DNA from: Chaetomium olivaceum
Taxonomy: Eukaryota > Ascomycota > Sordariomycetes > Sordariales > Chaetomiaceae
NCBI GenBank assembly: GCA_039881045.1
Contig: JAYWVB010000023.1
Coordinates: 186,001-250,000 of the forward strand
Direction: 5' to 3'
Length of the DNA: 64,000 nucleotides
Shown: positions 12,801 to 25,178 of the stretch, one piece after another
Layout of the letters: every line of letters starts with the position of its first letter
Position numbering within the stretch: the stretch's first letter is position 1
Translations under genes and position numbers: made by a program
The notes under the pieces: model-generated
What the model was told of the DNA's origin: nothing
What the model saw: only the letters and a program-made list of their open reading frames with translations
Databases searched by the model: none

Positions 12801-13051
12801 AGGACATACACAGAAGAACCAGCGTACTTTCGACAAACAATTGTGGTGAGGGAATCAAATACGGCCCTGCGAAAAAGACCGGCGCAAACCCGTAAACGTA
12901 CCAACGACTGGCGAAAGAGGGGAATCACCGGCCATCGACGACCCCGTGGGGAGCCTTCCCACGCCATTGAAGAGACGGCGGCTGCCAGTAGCCAACTCTC
13001 CGAAGCCTGGACATGTACCGGTGGTTCGGGTGAAAGGCGTGAGCCCAGGCC
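9848..13051. other. gene-poor intergenic region (3.2 kb)
   Basis: No supported gene. The right end (roughly 12700-13051) is probably the leader of the membrane-protein gene starting at 13052. Open frames on both strands are shorter than 150 codons, mutually overlapping and without family resemblance. AT-richer than neighbouring genes around 11150-11900. Confidence 0.5.
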
Positions 13052-15514
13052 ATGGAGTCGAAGAACAACAAGGGCAGCGACCTGGAGCGGAGAAGGTCAA
13101 TCCGGGCGTCCGTGAGGGAATCGGTCGATGATGGAGACCGGGAGCACGATCTCGCCCTGGAGGGCATGGTTACAGATGGGTTTCGACCGACCGATGCCAG
13201 CGGCGCTGTCGCGCCGGCGACGCCATCTTTTACCTCGGCCTCGTCTACGACCATCTTTTCCGGGGAGAGTTCGACGTCCCCTTCGACTAGCGACCATTCC
13301 TCCACAACGTCCAAACCCCAGCTCCCACAGTACACGTTGTTTGTACGACCAGAGGCCGATGCGCTGACCCGCCAAACAACGAATTCAACCGGGTCAACCG
13401 TCTTCGTCCCCCAAGACAGTCCATACCAAGGGCCGTCTGGCGCGTCGCATCCCTACCAGATGTATCCGCAAAACGTGAGAGCTGCGAGAACATTAAGCAT
13501 GGCCACATCATCAACTATGCCCATGTCCGAATCGTCGTACCGGGGGCCTAGGGGGCCAACCCACCCTTACGGCCTCTATCCACAAAGTAATGCCATCGAA
13601 CCAGATACAGCCCAAACGGGTGCCATCCCTCTTGGCTTCCGCGGCCTCCCGGATCAGTACCAACGGCGGGTGGGGCCAGAGGGTGAAGAGGCCGCAGACA
13701 TGATCGGCCCTGGAGGTCACACAGAGCAGCTGCCCCCTTATACTAGGTACCAGGACGACGCATATGCACACAAAGCAGCCGCCGCCAATGATCCCAGCGG
13801 CGTGGTGCAGGGCGCCGCAATCATCCCACCTGTTCCCACGACACCTGCATCCACCATCCCGCCGATCTATGGCGCCGGGGGCATTGGGCTAGCCACAACA
13901 AACCCCGAATTTGAATTGATGGATGACTTGGACTCCCCAAGGTCACGCCACTCAACTCGTAGCTTCACGTCGGATGACAGTCAGCGGCGGATCGGGTTAG
14001 GCAATGACGAGGTGTCAGAAAAGAAGGGACCGCCAAAGAAATGGCAGATCTGGATGCGGCGGAAGCTCTGCGGCATCATCCCATACTGGGCGATATGCTT
14101 GACAGCTATTATCTTAATCGTGTTGTTAGTGGTGTTGGGCGCCGTGGTTGGCACCGTCGTGGGCAACAAACAGAGACGGCCATCACGAAAGGGCGGAGCG
14201 TGGTAAGTGGTGATATCCTGTAGCCTCCGCATACTAGCCTTTATACTGACCTTGCTAGGGAACCGCCGTATGATGCCACGCCCATCCCGCCGCCGCCAGA
14301 TCTTCAGCCCTTAGCTACGGGTACTTTTGGGCTTCCACTGTTGACCAACCGCATCTCCAACACGTGCTTCCAGGATCCCACCCTGTCCCAAGCTTGGAGC
14401 TGCTACTTCGTCAACTCAATCAACTTAGGGATGTCTTTGAGTGTCTCGAAACACAAGCACGACTACCGCGCCTCATTGAATTTCAACCGCTCGTTTGCAA
14501 TGATGAACGGCGTTTACTCTTACGGGGAACAACCCCCGTTGATCCAAGAGTCGTTTGAGCTCGAATTAGTGGAGGACAAGTTCGAGCCTAGCCGTGGCCC
14601 CGCTTGGTTCAAGATGGTCACGTACAACAAGACGGTAATTCTACCCGAAGGGTGGCTTGGCTCATCGGACGACGACTCAGAGACCCGGAAGAGGAGCCGC
14701 TTCGCCCCCGATCGGCGCGGGCATATCGAACTTTAAGCGCAAGGGGATCGCGCAGCCCGGCGACAAGCCCTGGGTCTGCAGCTGGCCGGACACGTACCTC
14801 GAGCTTTTCATCTACGCCCAGCAGAACTCGAGTTTCTCAAACTGGCCGAAGCCACTGTCAATGTCCATGTCCTCCGCCCCCTCAACATCGTCGACGACAC
14901 CACTCCCAACTTCGGCCACCGCCCCGGTCGACAGATCCGGGCCTCCCCCGGAAAGCTCATTCCCATCGCCCGGTGACCCCAGGACTGGTGGCCCAAACAA
15001 CTTAAACAGACCTTACTTCCCCCCGCAAAACTTTGCCCGCTCGCCACCCCCCAGCTCAACACCCAGCTCAACACCAGCGCCCATGGAAACGGAACGCACC
15101 GCGACCGAATCCTCTACGGCAACATCGTCGGGCCCGTATGGACCGACCGACACGGGTCGCAGCTTCCCAGCGCTACTACCGCCGTACCCGCGGGTCATCA
15201 AGCTCCAGGAGCGCCGTATATCGACCGAGGGCACGCCCCGCGCCCGGTGCAACGCGCAAGTCGAGATCCAGGGACCCGACCAGGAGGCCCGACCAGTGCG
15301 CGGCCCCGACGGGAAGCCCGTCGTCATAGATATCAAAGAGACCGACCCGTTCATGCCGCCAGGGTCCTCGGACTCGGCCGAGGTGGATGACGTTAGCAAG
15401 AGGGCGCCACAGGATTGGGACCAGGCGGTGGGTGGTGTGTTCGGGAGAGATGGGCCCGGCGGTGGCGGGCCGCCGGATATCAGCCCGTGTGGGTGCATGT
15501 GGTTTTTGACGTGA
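13052..15514 (+). CDS. single-pass membrane protein of unknown function, conserved fungal type
   Basis: Exon 1 is 13052-14202; exon 2 starts at 14259 (GTAAGT donor, GCTAG acceptor) and joins in frame through the Trp codon TG|G. The first 340 residues are disordered and Ser/Thr/Pro-rich, ending in a basic KKWQIWMRRKLCG stretch. One membrane helix follows (WAICLTAIILIVLLVVLGAV, about residues 350-370), then an outside domain with LTNRISNTCFQDP, WSCYF and WVCSWPDTYLE, giving a type II topology. A one-base frame break is needed near 14705-14709 (CCCCC): without it the frame stops at 14736, while the next frame continues the conserved-looking domain to 15514. I think the protein belongs to a conserved family of uncharacterised fungal membrane proteins, but I cannot assign a function. 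Confidence 0.75.
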
Positions 15515-16021
15515 TTTAAACGGTGTTGGTTATGCTTTTTTATGGTTCGGGAGTGACTCGTTCTGAGCCCGTTTGTTTTCCTTTTTTCTTTTCCTACAAG
15601 GTTCAACTTTGGAGAGGGGACGGCTGGGTTGGTAGTGGGCGTTTGTTTAGTAGGATGACTGCCCGGAAATGAGCATGTATATCACAAGGACGGGACATGC
15701 ATCATGTATTTATTGCTACATACATGCAAGTGAGAGCAACAAGCTTGGTTACGGATTTGTCTTTCAACTTCCCCTGTTTTGTTGACTGGTGGGGTGGACG
15801 TACTAAAAATGTGCCTTGGCTGACTTCTTAATTGCCGAACCAAACCGCGGAACGCAAGCAACGGGGGTCGGTCCCTTGCAGGGGAGTTCAGGCACACCGG
15901 AGCTGACCCCGGATCTCAGCCGCACTGCTGTGGAGATCGATCTTCTTCGCTCCCTTCTCATCATCATTCTTCTTTTTCTCGAAGTGTGACACGGCGCCAC
16001 TGTGTCAAGGTAGCCGTCGCC
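15515..16021. other. intergenic region
   Basis: Contains the 3' end of the gene ending at 15514 and the leader of the gene starting at 16022. No gene or repeat recognised. Confidence 0.5.
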
Positions 16022-18018
16022 ATGGCAGAGTCAGAGCACTCAGCCACCGATATTATCACGTATATCGGCGTGCCGCTTGTAAGTTATAACTAACGTTATC
16101 CCTAACATAGGTGGAAGCTGTAGAGCCAAACGTACACAACTAATATATTTCAAAGGCCGTCCTTGGTGTTTTGCCCATCCTTTACAACACCATCGCGACG
16201 CTGGTGGCTCTGTCACGTATTCGGCGCATGCTGCGACACAGCAAACTAACAGCCCTCACTCGCAGCGATGTTGTCAACCGCGTGATCGAGGTCGAGCTGC
16301 CGCGCTATGCCGTGCGCCCCATGGACCGCATTGCCGACCGCGACGAGTACTGGACCCTCTCGCGGCACCCCTCGAGCATCCCCGGCGGCAGCTGGACCAC
16401 CTTCAACTGGCGGATGAACGTGATCGGGCTCAACACGCAGCGCGTCGAGTATGCCGACCAGCTGAGGCAGCCCCAGGTCGAGGTCGCCCTTGATGAGCTC
16501 GTTTCGTATTTGTTAGATCTCGGCGCCCAGCCCGATCCTAACGGATGGCGCCTCCTGCGATCATCGGGTTTGTGGACCCCCGTGGGTTGCACTCTGATGC
16601 GTGCGCCGGATGGGCTGAACAATGCCCTGACCATCGCGCCGCTCGATGGGTCTGACGGACATCTCAGTCTGGCCGTTACCTGGACAGGGCCATGGACCAC
16701 ACGTGACCACTCCCCCCCCGCCATACTGGGTGCGTCTCTACCCGCCACCGCCACCGCGGCCGGCAGCAGTAGACGAAGACCCCGCAACAACTGAAACCGA
16801 AGATGGGGGGGACTCCTCCAAATCCGTGGCTGAACGAAGGAATTCCGACGAACCACTCCAGAAAGCGCCCACCGCCAGCAGCAGCACGCGCAAACTCTCA
16901 CTCGACTCCGTGCAACACGAAGGCGCCTCCAACGCCCGCCAACCCATCACCTGCCAAATCTCCCCCGACGGCATCGTCACCGCACTCTCCCGCCCGGAAA
17001 ACAACAACCCCAACCCCTCCTCCCCAGACTACTACCAACAAACGCAACAACAACAACCCCAACCGCAAGACCAAACCCTCCACATCGAGCACCTCCGCAT
17101 CCGCAGCACCACCACCACCACGGGGACCTGGTTCGCCAGCGCAGCCACCGCCTACGGCACGTCCAGCCAGACCATCCTGTGGAACTACAAGATCCCGGAC
17201 CCGATCCTCACCTTCTCCCGGCGCGAGACGGTGCCCTGCGGTGTGCTCGTGCTGCTGGGCGTCGTCGACGAGTCGGCCACGCCGGAGTGGGCGTCGGCGT
17301 CGGAGGCGGCGGTGGCGGACGACCGCGCGCGGCAGCTGGACGAGTTTTCGAGGCGGGCCCGGGCCCAGCGCGAGGCCATGCTGGCCGAGGCCAAGCTCAG
17401 TCCCGCGGAGAGGATGGTGGCGCAGAGGGAGCGCGCGATGAGAGAGGCGGAGGGCAGGTTGTGGGAGAGTGAGTCTTTTTTTTCTTTTCTTTTTTTCTTT
17501 CCTTCTTTTTTTGCTCTCTTTCTCTTTTTCTTTTTTGATCCCTCTTCTTGGTTCCCGTTTTGCTTGGTGGTGGAGGCTAACAACCGTATGCAGTGCGTGA
17601 GAGGCAGAGGGTCGAGACGCAGCGGAGGGAAGCACGTGTGCTGGAGGCGCTGCAGAGCCCCAAGTGGGATGCGAAGCTCGTGGCAGAGCACAGCTTGGCG
17701 TGGTTGGTGAAGAACGGGGAGGTCGATGAGCGGGTAGGAGGTGTGAAGGATGCTGTTGGGGGTGTACTGCACCGGATGGTGCTCGACGGGCAGTTCGCGT
17801 CGAAGCTCTGCCAGATGTTGGATCTCTGGAAAGCCTGGGCTGAGAACGCGGGTATGCGGAGGTCGGATCTGATGGCGTTGCAGGAAGACCAAGTCACCTT
17901 TGCGTATGCCACGCTGTTGGTGGCTATCATAAAGGATACATCGACCGCCCTCGAGGGAACCGTGGCGATGGACTTGCAGGAGTGTCTGCGGATGTGGAGG
18001 ACGGTTAGACTGGGGTAG
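16022..18018 (+). CDS. hypothetical protein with N-terminal membrane segment
   Basis: Three exons: 16022-16078 (MAESEHSATDIITYIGVPL), 16156-17468 and 17594-18018. Donors are GTAAGT and GTGAGT; the first acceptor is the less common AAG, and the second intron has a long T-rich tract. Residues about 10-40 form a hydrophobic segment (IGVPLAVLGVLPILYNTIA), followed by a basic RIRRML. A conserved-looking block contains RDEYWTLSRHPSSIPGGSWT. The middle is Pro/Gln/Thr-rich; the C-terminal half is helical and charged. The frame must slip one base in the C8 run at 16712-16719 to pass from the first half to the second (HSPPPP-YWVRLYPP junction), so the locus has one base too many there. Family not recognised. 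Converges with COQ3, 121 bp from its stop. Confidence 0.7.
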
Positions 18019-18139
18019 TGCCCAGAAGTGTACTCTATCTGTTGCTATTTCTGTTGTACATGTACAATACACCTTCTGTATCACATCACATACATAAGAT
18101 ATGTACAATATATCCTACAAACCACATCTTCAACACCCA

Positions 18140-19120
18140 TCAGCCAACCACCTTTTGCACCCCCAAGAAGTAATTCCCCACCTTCTCACTCCCCCTAACC
18201 TCCTTCCACCCCAACCCAGGCACAAACACCACCCCCATCACCCTCGGCGTCCCCCACACACCACCCTTCCCCGCAAAATACACCCTCAGCTCCTCCTCAT
18301 TAATATACTTATACCAATCATGCGTCCCCTTGGGCACCACGCCGAGAATATCCTCCGCCACCAAATTCGTCGTCACCCAGCTCGTCCACGTCCGCGCGAT
18401 CGTACTCAACACCAGCCAACCGCCCGGGCGCACAAACTCCCCGACCCGATCGAGAAACGCCGCCGGGTAGTCGACGTGCTCCACCACCTCAAACACGCTC
18501 ACCACGTCGAACCGGTCGGCCGGCTCCGCGGGCAGCGGCAGCGACTCGATCGTCTCGCTGAGGTAGGTCAGCTTGCCGCTGGCGCCGGCAAGGGATGGGT
18601 CGCGTTTTGCGTGGGCGCGCGCGACGGCCAGGATCGTTGGTGAGGGGTCGATGGCGGTGACGGAGGCGGTGGTGGGCAGGCGCGCGGCGGACTCGGCGAA
18701 GATGCCGCCGCCGCAGCCGACGTCGAGGTAGCGGAGGGGGGTGGGATGAGGTTGTTGTGGGGCGGTCGGGGAGGTGGTCGAGGAGGAGGTGGCCGAGGAG
18801 GAGGGGGAGGAGAGGCAGGCCTGGATGAAGTCGTGCCGGAGCGGGTTCATCAGGTGTAATGGCCGGGATGGGCCGTGCGGGTCCCACCAGGAGGAGGCGA
18901 GGGCGGAGAAGTGGGAGATTTCGGTCTCGTTTACGGAGGATGAGGTCGCAGATGAGGGGTTGTGGTAGGCGGGTGTGGTCGTGCTAAGCTTTCGTGATGG
19001 AGGTTGAGCCCGAGGTTGTTGGAGTTGGAATTGTGGGAGCCATGGTGCTACTGCCGCTCTACATGGGACCGGTCGCGCGGTGCGGAGGGCCCTTGGGGCG
19101 TGTCGAAGTGATGATCGCAT
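18140..19120 (-). CDS. COQ3: ubiquinone biosynthesis O-methyltransferase, mitochondrial
   Basis: S-adenosylmethionine-dependent methyltransferase doing both O-methylations of coenzyme Q synthesis on the matrix side of the inner mitochondrial membrane. Start is the ATG at 19120 (MRSSLRHAPRALRTARPV), a basic Ser/Arg-rich presequence; the frame extends upstream to 19150 but only with a GTG codon. Family landmarks are ETEISHFSALASSWWDPHGP, PLHLMNPLRHDFI, SAM motif I YLDVGCGGGIFAESAA, DVVSVFEVVEHVDYP, and the C-terminal GTHDWYKYI. Single uninterrupted frame of 326 residues, normal for the family with two low-complexity Ser/Pro inserts. No frame break. Confidence 0.95.
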   Translation of the reverse strand: MRSSLRHAPRALRTARPVPCRAAVAPWLPQFQLQQPRAQPPSRKLSTTTPAYHNPSSATSSSVNETEISHFSALASSWWDPHGPSRPLHLMNPLRHDFIQACLSSPSSSATSSSTTSPTAPQQPHPTPLRYLDVGCGGGIFAESAARLPTTASVTAIDPSPTILAVARAHAKRDPSLAGASGKLTYLSETIESLPLPAEPADRFDVVSVFEVVEHVDYPAAFLDRVGEFVRPGGWLVLSTIARTWTSWVTTNLVAEDILGVVPKGTHDWYKYINEEELRVYFAGKGGVWGTPRVMGVVFVPGLGWKEVRGSEKVGNYFLGVQKVVG

Positions 19121-19993
19121 TTTCAGTTGAGAATTGGTAGTCGGTGGCACTTGGCCGTGCCGCGCGGGTCAAATCGTGAGCTCGTCTAAATTCGAGCCTG
19201 TACGGTGGTTTTCAGTAGGACCGCTGCAACACGCCGCAAGGTTACAGCAGATCCCCAGCCGCGCGGGGTTCTAGAACAGTTCTAGCGCGTCCCCCAGGCG
19301 GCCCTGTCCCATACCCCACTCCCACCGGCCAGGATCTCGTTTTCAGGGTCCGGTTCTGTCCCGAGAAATCTCAGATTGCCGAGCCGAGTAAGGTCGTAGA
19401 TGAGGAAGATGTTTGTCAGCGCCAGTCATCAGTTGGTGATTGATGAATGAGTTGGTCAAAAATGCACTCTGCGTAATCAAACCGATACTGTTAGTCATAC
19501 CTTTAACATCGGGCCGTTCCGTCGTGCGATCTCTTTCAGCATTTCCCAATCGTGCCGAGTAAGTACAGTACTTGTATGCCATATGTATGTACATGTATCA
19601 TCTGTCTCGGTAATACGTGGACACACTTCACGGGTTCCCCTCGGTCAATCCGAGACTTCGGCATCCAGCACCCCACCAACGCCGAATGCCTTGTTCCCCG
19701 CGGAACCATCCCCGTTCCTGACATTTGACTCCGTATACTTCCCCTATTCTTAAGAAACCTTCCTCTGGCTGGCTACATCTACTTCATCCGAACAACACCA
19801 GACGGTAGCTGAGTAATCCCTCCGGAGCCACGCTTGACGAATTCGCTCTCATCACAAGCGCAATCGCAATCGCAAAATCGCCCTTCTTATTTTTTCCCGC
19901 CCCTCCAGAGCAACACCAACACCACCCAACCGCCGGCACACAATACCACCTCCTCTCTCGCCAAACCAACAGGTTACGCCCCCAACCACAACC

Positions 19994-20783
19994 ATGCCGT
20001 CCACCGCCGCGGCCGATCAAATCCCCGCTTCCCAATTCGACTCCATCCCCGACACAATCCAAGCCTTTGGTACGCCATGCCACCCCATCCCCTCCAACCC
20101 CCTAAACCAACCTGCACCCTCACTAACCACCTCCTTCTCTACCGCCTCTAGCCGCCGGCGAATTCGTCGTGGTCCTCGACGACCCGTCGCGCGAGAACGA
20201 AGCCGACCTCATCATCGCCGCCGAGTCGGTGACCACGGAGCAGATGGCCTTCATGGTGCGGTATTCGTCGGGCCTGATCTGCGCGCCGCTGCCCGCCGCG
20301 CGCGCGACCGCGCTCGCCCTCCCGCCCATGGTCGCCGTCTCGCAGGACCCGCGCGGCACCGCCTACACCGTCAGCGTCGACGCGGCCGACCCGTCCGTGA
20401 CCACGGGCATCAGCGCGCGGGACAGGGCGCTGGTCTGCCGCGCGCTGGCGGACGAGACGGTGGGGCCCGAGGGGTTTCGTAGGCCCGGGCATGTGTTCCC
20501 GCTGCGGGCGCGGGAGGGCGGCGTGAGGGTGCGCCCGGGCCATACCGAGGCGGCGGTGGATCTGTGCAGGCTGGCGGGGAAGAAGTTGGCGGCGGTGATT
20601 TGTGAGCTGGTGGATGACGGGGTGGAGGTGCCCGGCCGGGCGATCCGCGAGGCGCCCGGTATGATGAGGGGGGAGGCGTGCGTGGCGTTTGCGAGGAGGT
20701 GGGGGTTGAAGGTGTGCACGATTGCGGATATGGTGGCGTACTTGGAGAAGGTGGAGGGGAAGATTGAGGTTAACGGCTCATGA
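19994..20783 (+). CDS. RIB3: 3,4-dihydroxy-2-butanone 4-phosphate synthase
   Basis: Converts ribulose 5-phosphate to the four-carbon unit used by lumazine synthase in riboflavin synthesis, releasing formate. Exon 1 is 19994-20069, intron 20070-20151 (GTACGC..CTAG), exon 2 20152-20783; the Ala codon G|CC spans the junction. Diagnostic segments are DDPSRENEADLIIAAE (the Arg-Glu and Asp of the metal/substrate site), QMAFMVRYSSGLICAPL, GHVFPLRAREGGV and RPGHTEAAVDLCRLAG. Total 235 residues, normal for the stand-alone fungal enzyme. Usually cytosolic; no targeting signal seen. No frame break. Confidence 0.95.
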
Positions 20784-21194
20784 GAGGGTTGTCTTGTCTT
20801 TGAGGAGAGAGGACAGTGTTCTACGTGAGGTGTTGTGGACGGTATATATGACGGTACATTTGGTATTCACTACTGCATCCGAGATAGACGTTTGTCGAGT
20901 CTCGGCCGAGGGATTAAGGAGCCTGTTTACATTCACGTAAATACTTTCTGGGTATATGGCATCCGGGTCGAAAATACTGATAGAGAAAAAGGTTACACAA
21001 CCCTGAATCGACCAAATCGCAACTGTCAACAATATTTTGATCGGTATGTACCTCGGAGAATTCGTCTATCGAAGCCCAGGATATTTCCTTCCCGTCCCTC
21101 ACATGCAATTCTATACATGTCCAGCCCATCCCCTTTTTTGTGTACCTGCTCTATGCAATACTAGGAAACACAAACTCAATTAACCACCACACCC
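20784..21194. other. convergent 3' region between RIB3 and UTP14
   Basis: Short AT-richer spacer holding the 3' ends of the two convergent genes. Nothing else recognised. Confidence 0.6.
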
Positions 21195-23979
21195 TTAATA
21201 CATGGGTTTCGACATGGGCGCAATGACACCCTGCTTGATGATAACACGCGGCTTCGTGGCGTCCTGGAACGTCTCCTTGGTCGACCACTCGGGGCCAACG
21301 GGCAACCGCAGGGACCGCTCATACTGCTGCTGCGACTCAAACGGATGCGGCAGTTGCGAGGCGAGGTACTTGTCATTCTATACAAAGGTTAGCCATGGTT
21401 CTCGCGAGTGGTACACCACAAAGGGCAACACGAACCTTTCGAATCCTCTTCTCGCTGATAATCACGTCCTTCATCTTGAAGTCCTTTCGATCCTTCTTCT
21501 TGACACCCTCAACCTTGGTAATGAATCGGCCTTGGTGCCTCTTCTTGTCCCGGTTGCTTACACCGTCGCCCACCCAGTTACCCCAGCCGGGAAGGGTGTT
21601 GTCAATCTCCTTTTCATCGTCCTCGTGCTCGATTTCGGCCTTCTCTTCTTCAAACTGACCGTGCACGTCATCACCGGCAAAAGCCTTCTCGAGCAGCTGC
21701 TGGTCGCGGATGGCGAGCGGCATGTGCAGGGCATCATCGTCGTCCGAGTCTTGCGCTCCGTCGGCCACGCCATTCGCAGCACCCTGAGGCTTAGGTTTAG
21801 GTTTGGGCTTGGTCACCTCTACTGCGGCCATGGAAATGTCAACGTCCGTAGCTTTGGTCTTGCTTCCCTTCTTGCTCTTGCGACCAGAAGATCCAACCTG
21901 AGACCACCCAGCAGCGGTGCTGGCCGGTTGGGCTACAGCCCACCCATCATCGCCCGTTGGTGCTGAAGACCGCTGTTCGGTCTGAAACTGCGGCGTCGGT
22001 TGCGCAGCTGCCGTTGGCTTGGTTGATTCACGAGCATCGGCGGTCTTAGCTTTTTTCGCTTGGCTTGCTTTCGAAGCGTCCGTATTGCCCATGCCATACT
22101 GCCGGCGACCGATATCCATCTCTTCCTCGTCTGAAGCCCCGTCATCCGAATCGAGCTCGCGACGGAGGGCGGCCACGGCCTCATCGTTCTCTTTCCTGCG
22201 CATCTCCTCGCCCCTTTGCATGAACTTCATCTGCATAAGCTTTGACTTGGGTTCATCGTCATCTTCGTAGGCGGCTGCACGCTCGAGGTCTGCCAGGAGA
22301 CGGCGCCGGGGGTCGCCCCCTTCAGAGGCATCCGAAACATCAGAGCCCTCATCTTCGTCATCCGAGCCGCCAGCCTGACCTTCGATACGGCGGCGCAGGT
22401 CCTCCTTCCTCCGAGCAATGTCGGTAAGACCAGCGCGGAAGTTGTCATCCCACACGGCACGCCCGGCCTTCTTGCCCAGCTTAGCCCACTTGCTTTCTCT
22501 ATGGCGGGTGCCCATGCGTTCCATGGCGCGTCTCCGGTCCAGGTCCTCGCGCTCGTCGTCCGAGTCCAGCTCACCAGCCGCAAGTGCCTCTTCGCGTTCT
22601 GCTTCCTCCTCATGGCGAAGCTCCTTGCGATGAATGCGGCGGTAAGCCTTACTCTTGATTTTCTTGATGCGCTTTGCCCGCGCCATCTCGCGCGAGTGGA
22701 TCTCCCGTTCGCGCCGGCGCTGCCGGGCAATCTCCTGTTGCTCTGCTTGCGACAACCCGGCTTGTCCTTCTTCACCTTCCTTCTTCTCCGGTTTAGCGCT
22801 CGGCCCAAGCCCGCTCTCCTCCATAATCGCCAGAATTGTCTGCTCCAATTCCGTCCCGGATGTCTTTTGCGTGATGGGCATGAGCTCGCCGCTATCGAGC
22901 CCGCGGTCGTGGGCGTTTTGAGCGAGAGGAAAGACCAGGTGGTCGGCGCGGCGGTTGTGCTTGACGGTATCGATCCACTTGTCGAGGGTCTCGTTGGTCT
23001 TCTCGTAGGCGGCGCTGCGGAGGATGCGGTCTTGTTGGCGTTGGGCAAGAGGGACTTCCAGCTTCTTGGACGAACCAGGTTTGACGGCCTTCTCTTCCTT
23101 GTTCATGAGTCTGAGCGAGCGCTTCATGTGCGGGTCCTTGACACCTGCAAGGCCAAGATCCTTCAGGCTGAGCTTGGTTTTGTTGTTTGGCCCTGGTTCC
23201 TCGTCCTCCTCATCCTCGCCAGCGAATCCGGCAATCATACTTTCGAGAGCGTCCAATTTTGAGGGGTCAGCCTCATCATCTTCCTCGCTTTCGTCATCCC
23301 CATCAGTCGACTCCTCGTCCTCTTCAGACCCGGACTCCTCTTCGGCTTCCCCTTCCTCTTCATCCTCTGAGAACTGATCCAGTACAGTCGCAAGATCAAT
23401 TGCGTCCGAGCCGAGCGACTCCAGGTCATCTTCATCCCCCTCCTCTTCATCATCTCCCCCCTTCTTGCTTTTCTTCCCTTTCTTCCCCTTCGACGCACTC
23501 CCCCCAAAAGCATACCCATCAAACTTCTCCTCATCACTCTCCCCAAACGCCTCATCCGAATCCAGCTCCGAATCATCATCCTCGGCGCCCACACCCACAT
23601 GCCACTCCTCGCTATCGCTCCCCTCCCCGCCATCCGAAAACCCATCAAACCCATCCCCGCCCTCCTCACCATCCTCGTCCCTCCTCGCCCGCTTCTTCGG
23701 CCCCGCATCCTCATCCTCGTCGAAATCGTCCTCGCCTTCCTCATCATCCCCGCCCCGCTGTCGCTTTTGGGGGTTAGGCTTGTCTTCGAGCCCGCGGGTC
23801 CGCACGCCGCGCGTTGACTCGGGGAACTGCTCGGCTGCGAGGGCGAAGGCGTCAAGCGCTTTGGCGGTGGCTTTCGCACGGGACTTTTTGAAGTTTTTCG
23901 CGTGTGATTTTCCTGGCTTGCCGCCGCCTCCCCCGGAGGCGGGGAGGACGGGGCGGCCGTGGGATTGGCGACCTGGCAT
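21195..23979 (-). CDS. UTP14: U3 small nucleolar RNA-associated protein 14
   Basis: SSU-processome component of the nucleolus needed for 18S pre-rRNA processing; Utp14 activates the Dhr1 helicase that removes U3. Exon 1 is 23979-21436, exon 2 21377-21195; the donor is the atypical GTTCGT with a TAG acceptor, giving 908 residues. The protein has the expected acidic D/E-rich stretches in the first third, a large lysine/arginine-rich helical middle (SKAYRRIHRKE), SKWAKLGKKAGRAVWDDNFR, and the C-terminal family signature LPGWGNWVGDG followed by DKYLASQLPHPFESQQQYER. Starts MPGRQSHGRPVLPAS. Divergent from the mL41 gene with a 403-bp spacer, a possible shared ribosome-biogenesis promoter. Confidence 0.95.
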
Positions 23980-24382
23980 TTTGGGGTGTAATTTTTGGTT
24001 GGGCGGGTGTCCTGTCTGTAGCCGCCCGTCTTCCGTGTTATCGGGTGCGTGGGTGGTGGTGATGCTGTGGATGAGTGGCAGATCGAATAATTATTTTTCT
24101 GCCGGAAAATTGCCCAGCGACTTTTGGGCGGTGAGCTGGGAGGTTTGGGAAGTGGGGTGGAGAGACTGCGGGGCTGAACCACTGAGCTTGATGCTTGGCA
24201 TTCAGGGCCGTTCCCGCCCGTCGTTTGCCTGCCGGGCCGTGAATTGACTGGAAGCCGCAAAATTTCCCGGAGCTTGACCACTCCGCGATTGACGGTGCCG
24301 ACCTCGATATCACCAACCACGGTTGCATCCCCACCCTTATTAACCGCCTCCGAGTCCATCGCACGTCCGTCGACCGACCAAG
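23980..24382. promoter_or_regulatory. divergent promoter region between UTP14 and mL41
   Basis: 403 bp between start codons of two genes, one for cytosolic ribosome assembly and one for the mitochondrial ribosome. No TATA box stands out. The shared-promoter role is inferred from arrangement only. Confidence 0.5.
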
Positions 24383-24764
24383 ATGCAGCCCACCCGCGCG
24401 CTCCAGGCCCTGCGCTATCGCAGACTGCGCCTGACCACCAAGGACGTTAACAAGGGTTTCTACAAGGGTACCGGGTCCGGGTCTACGGGTCGGCATACCA
24501 AGCACGGTGGCTACATTATCGAGTGGGACAAGGTGCGGACCTACGTCTGCCCGCCGCTGGATGGCTTCAAGGTGCGTGCTTGGAAGAGGAGAGGATAGGG
24601 TCGCTGTTGGGAGGGGTAATGCTAACGGATACTCGACACAGCTCACGCCATTTGTGACAAACAACATGTCCCGGACGTACGGCAGCTACGAAGGGTCTAA
24701 ACTTGGGCCCAAGGATCCGGTCACCTACCTTGCGCGGTGGAAGGCTGAGAACGGGCTGGACTAA
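24383..24764 (+). CDS. mitochondrial large-subunit ribosomal protein mL41 (yeast MRPL27 type)
   Basis: Structural protein of the mitochondrial large ribosomal subunit. Exon 1 24383-24571 ends at GGCTTCAAG before GTGCGT; exon 2 24642-24764 begins after ACAG. The 103-residue product has the family pattern: basic N-terminus (RALQALRYRRLRLTTKD), VNKGFYKGTGSGSTGRHTKHG, YIIEWDKVRTYVCPP, then LTPFVTNNMSRTYGSY. Length and intron position look normal. No frame break. Confidence 0.95.
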
Positions 24765-25178
24765 AAAGGCAGTGTTGGGAATGCGTTTACACAGGCTCAG
24801 CTTGCTACGGGGTGGCTAATCCCCAGATAGGGTGGGAGAGGCTTGGGCACGTCTACTGTGAAGGAAGACGCGAGTGTATCATGGATGGCGTTCTGGGGCG
24901 TTCTTAAACTGTAGAAATGTATAGTACAACACATCATCATATCAGCCGTATTCGTCCACTGTGGAACATGAGAACACAGCTGGTAACGAATGGATTCAAT
25001 ATCTCCGTTCAAATGTCTTTCACCTGCAAACTGATATCCGGCGTCTATATGCTAAAATCTTCAATCGAAACGAGGTACTAATACACGGACCACATTCCAA
25101 AATGGTCAAACCAAAAAGGGGTAACTCAAAAGCCAATCCAACAAGGGTATCGAACAAAAGGGCACATCCGTTCCCAGC

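Noticed and set aside
19121..19150. N-terminal extension of COQ3 to 19150
   Set aside because: The upstream codon is GTG; the ATG at 19120 begins a proper mitochondrial presequence.
20148..20543. Minus-strand frame opposite RIB3
   Set aside because: Antisense of conserved RIB3 coding sequence.
22501..23262. 253-codon plus-strand frame inside UTP14
   Set aside because: Antisense of the UTP14 coding exon.
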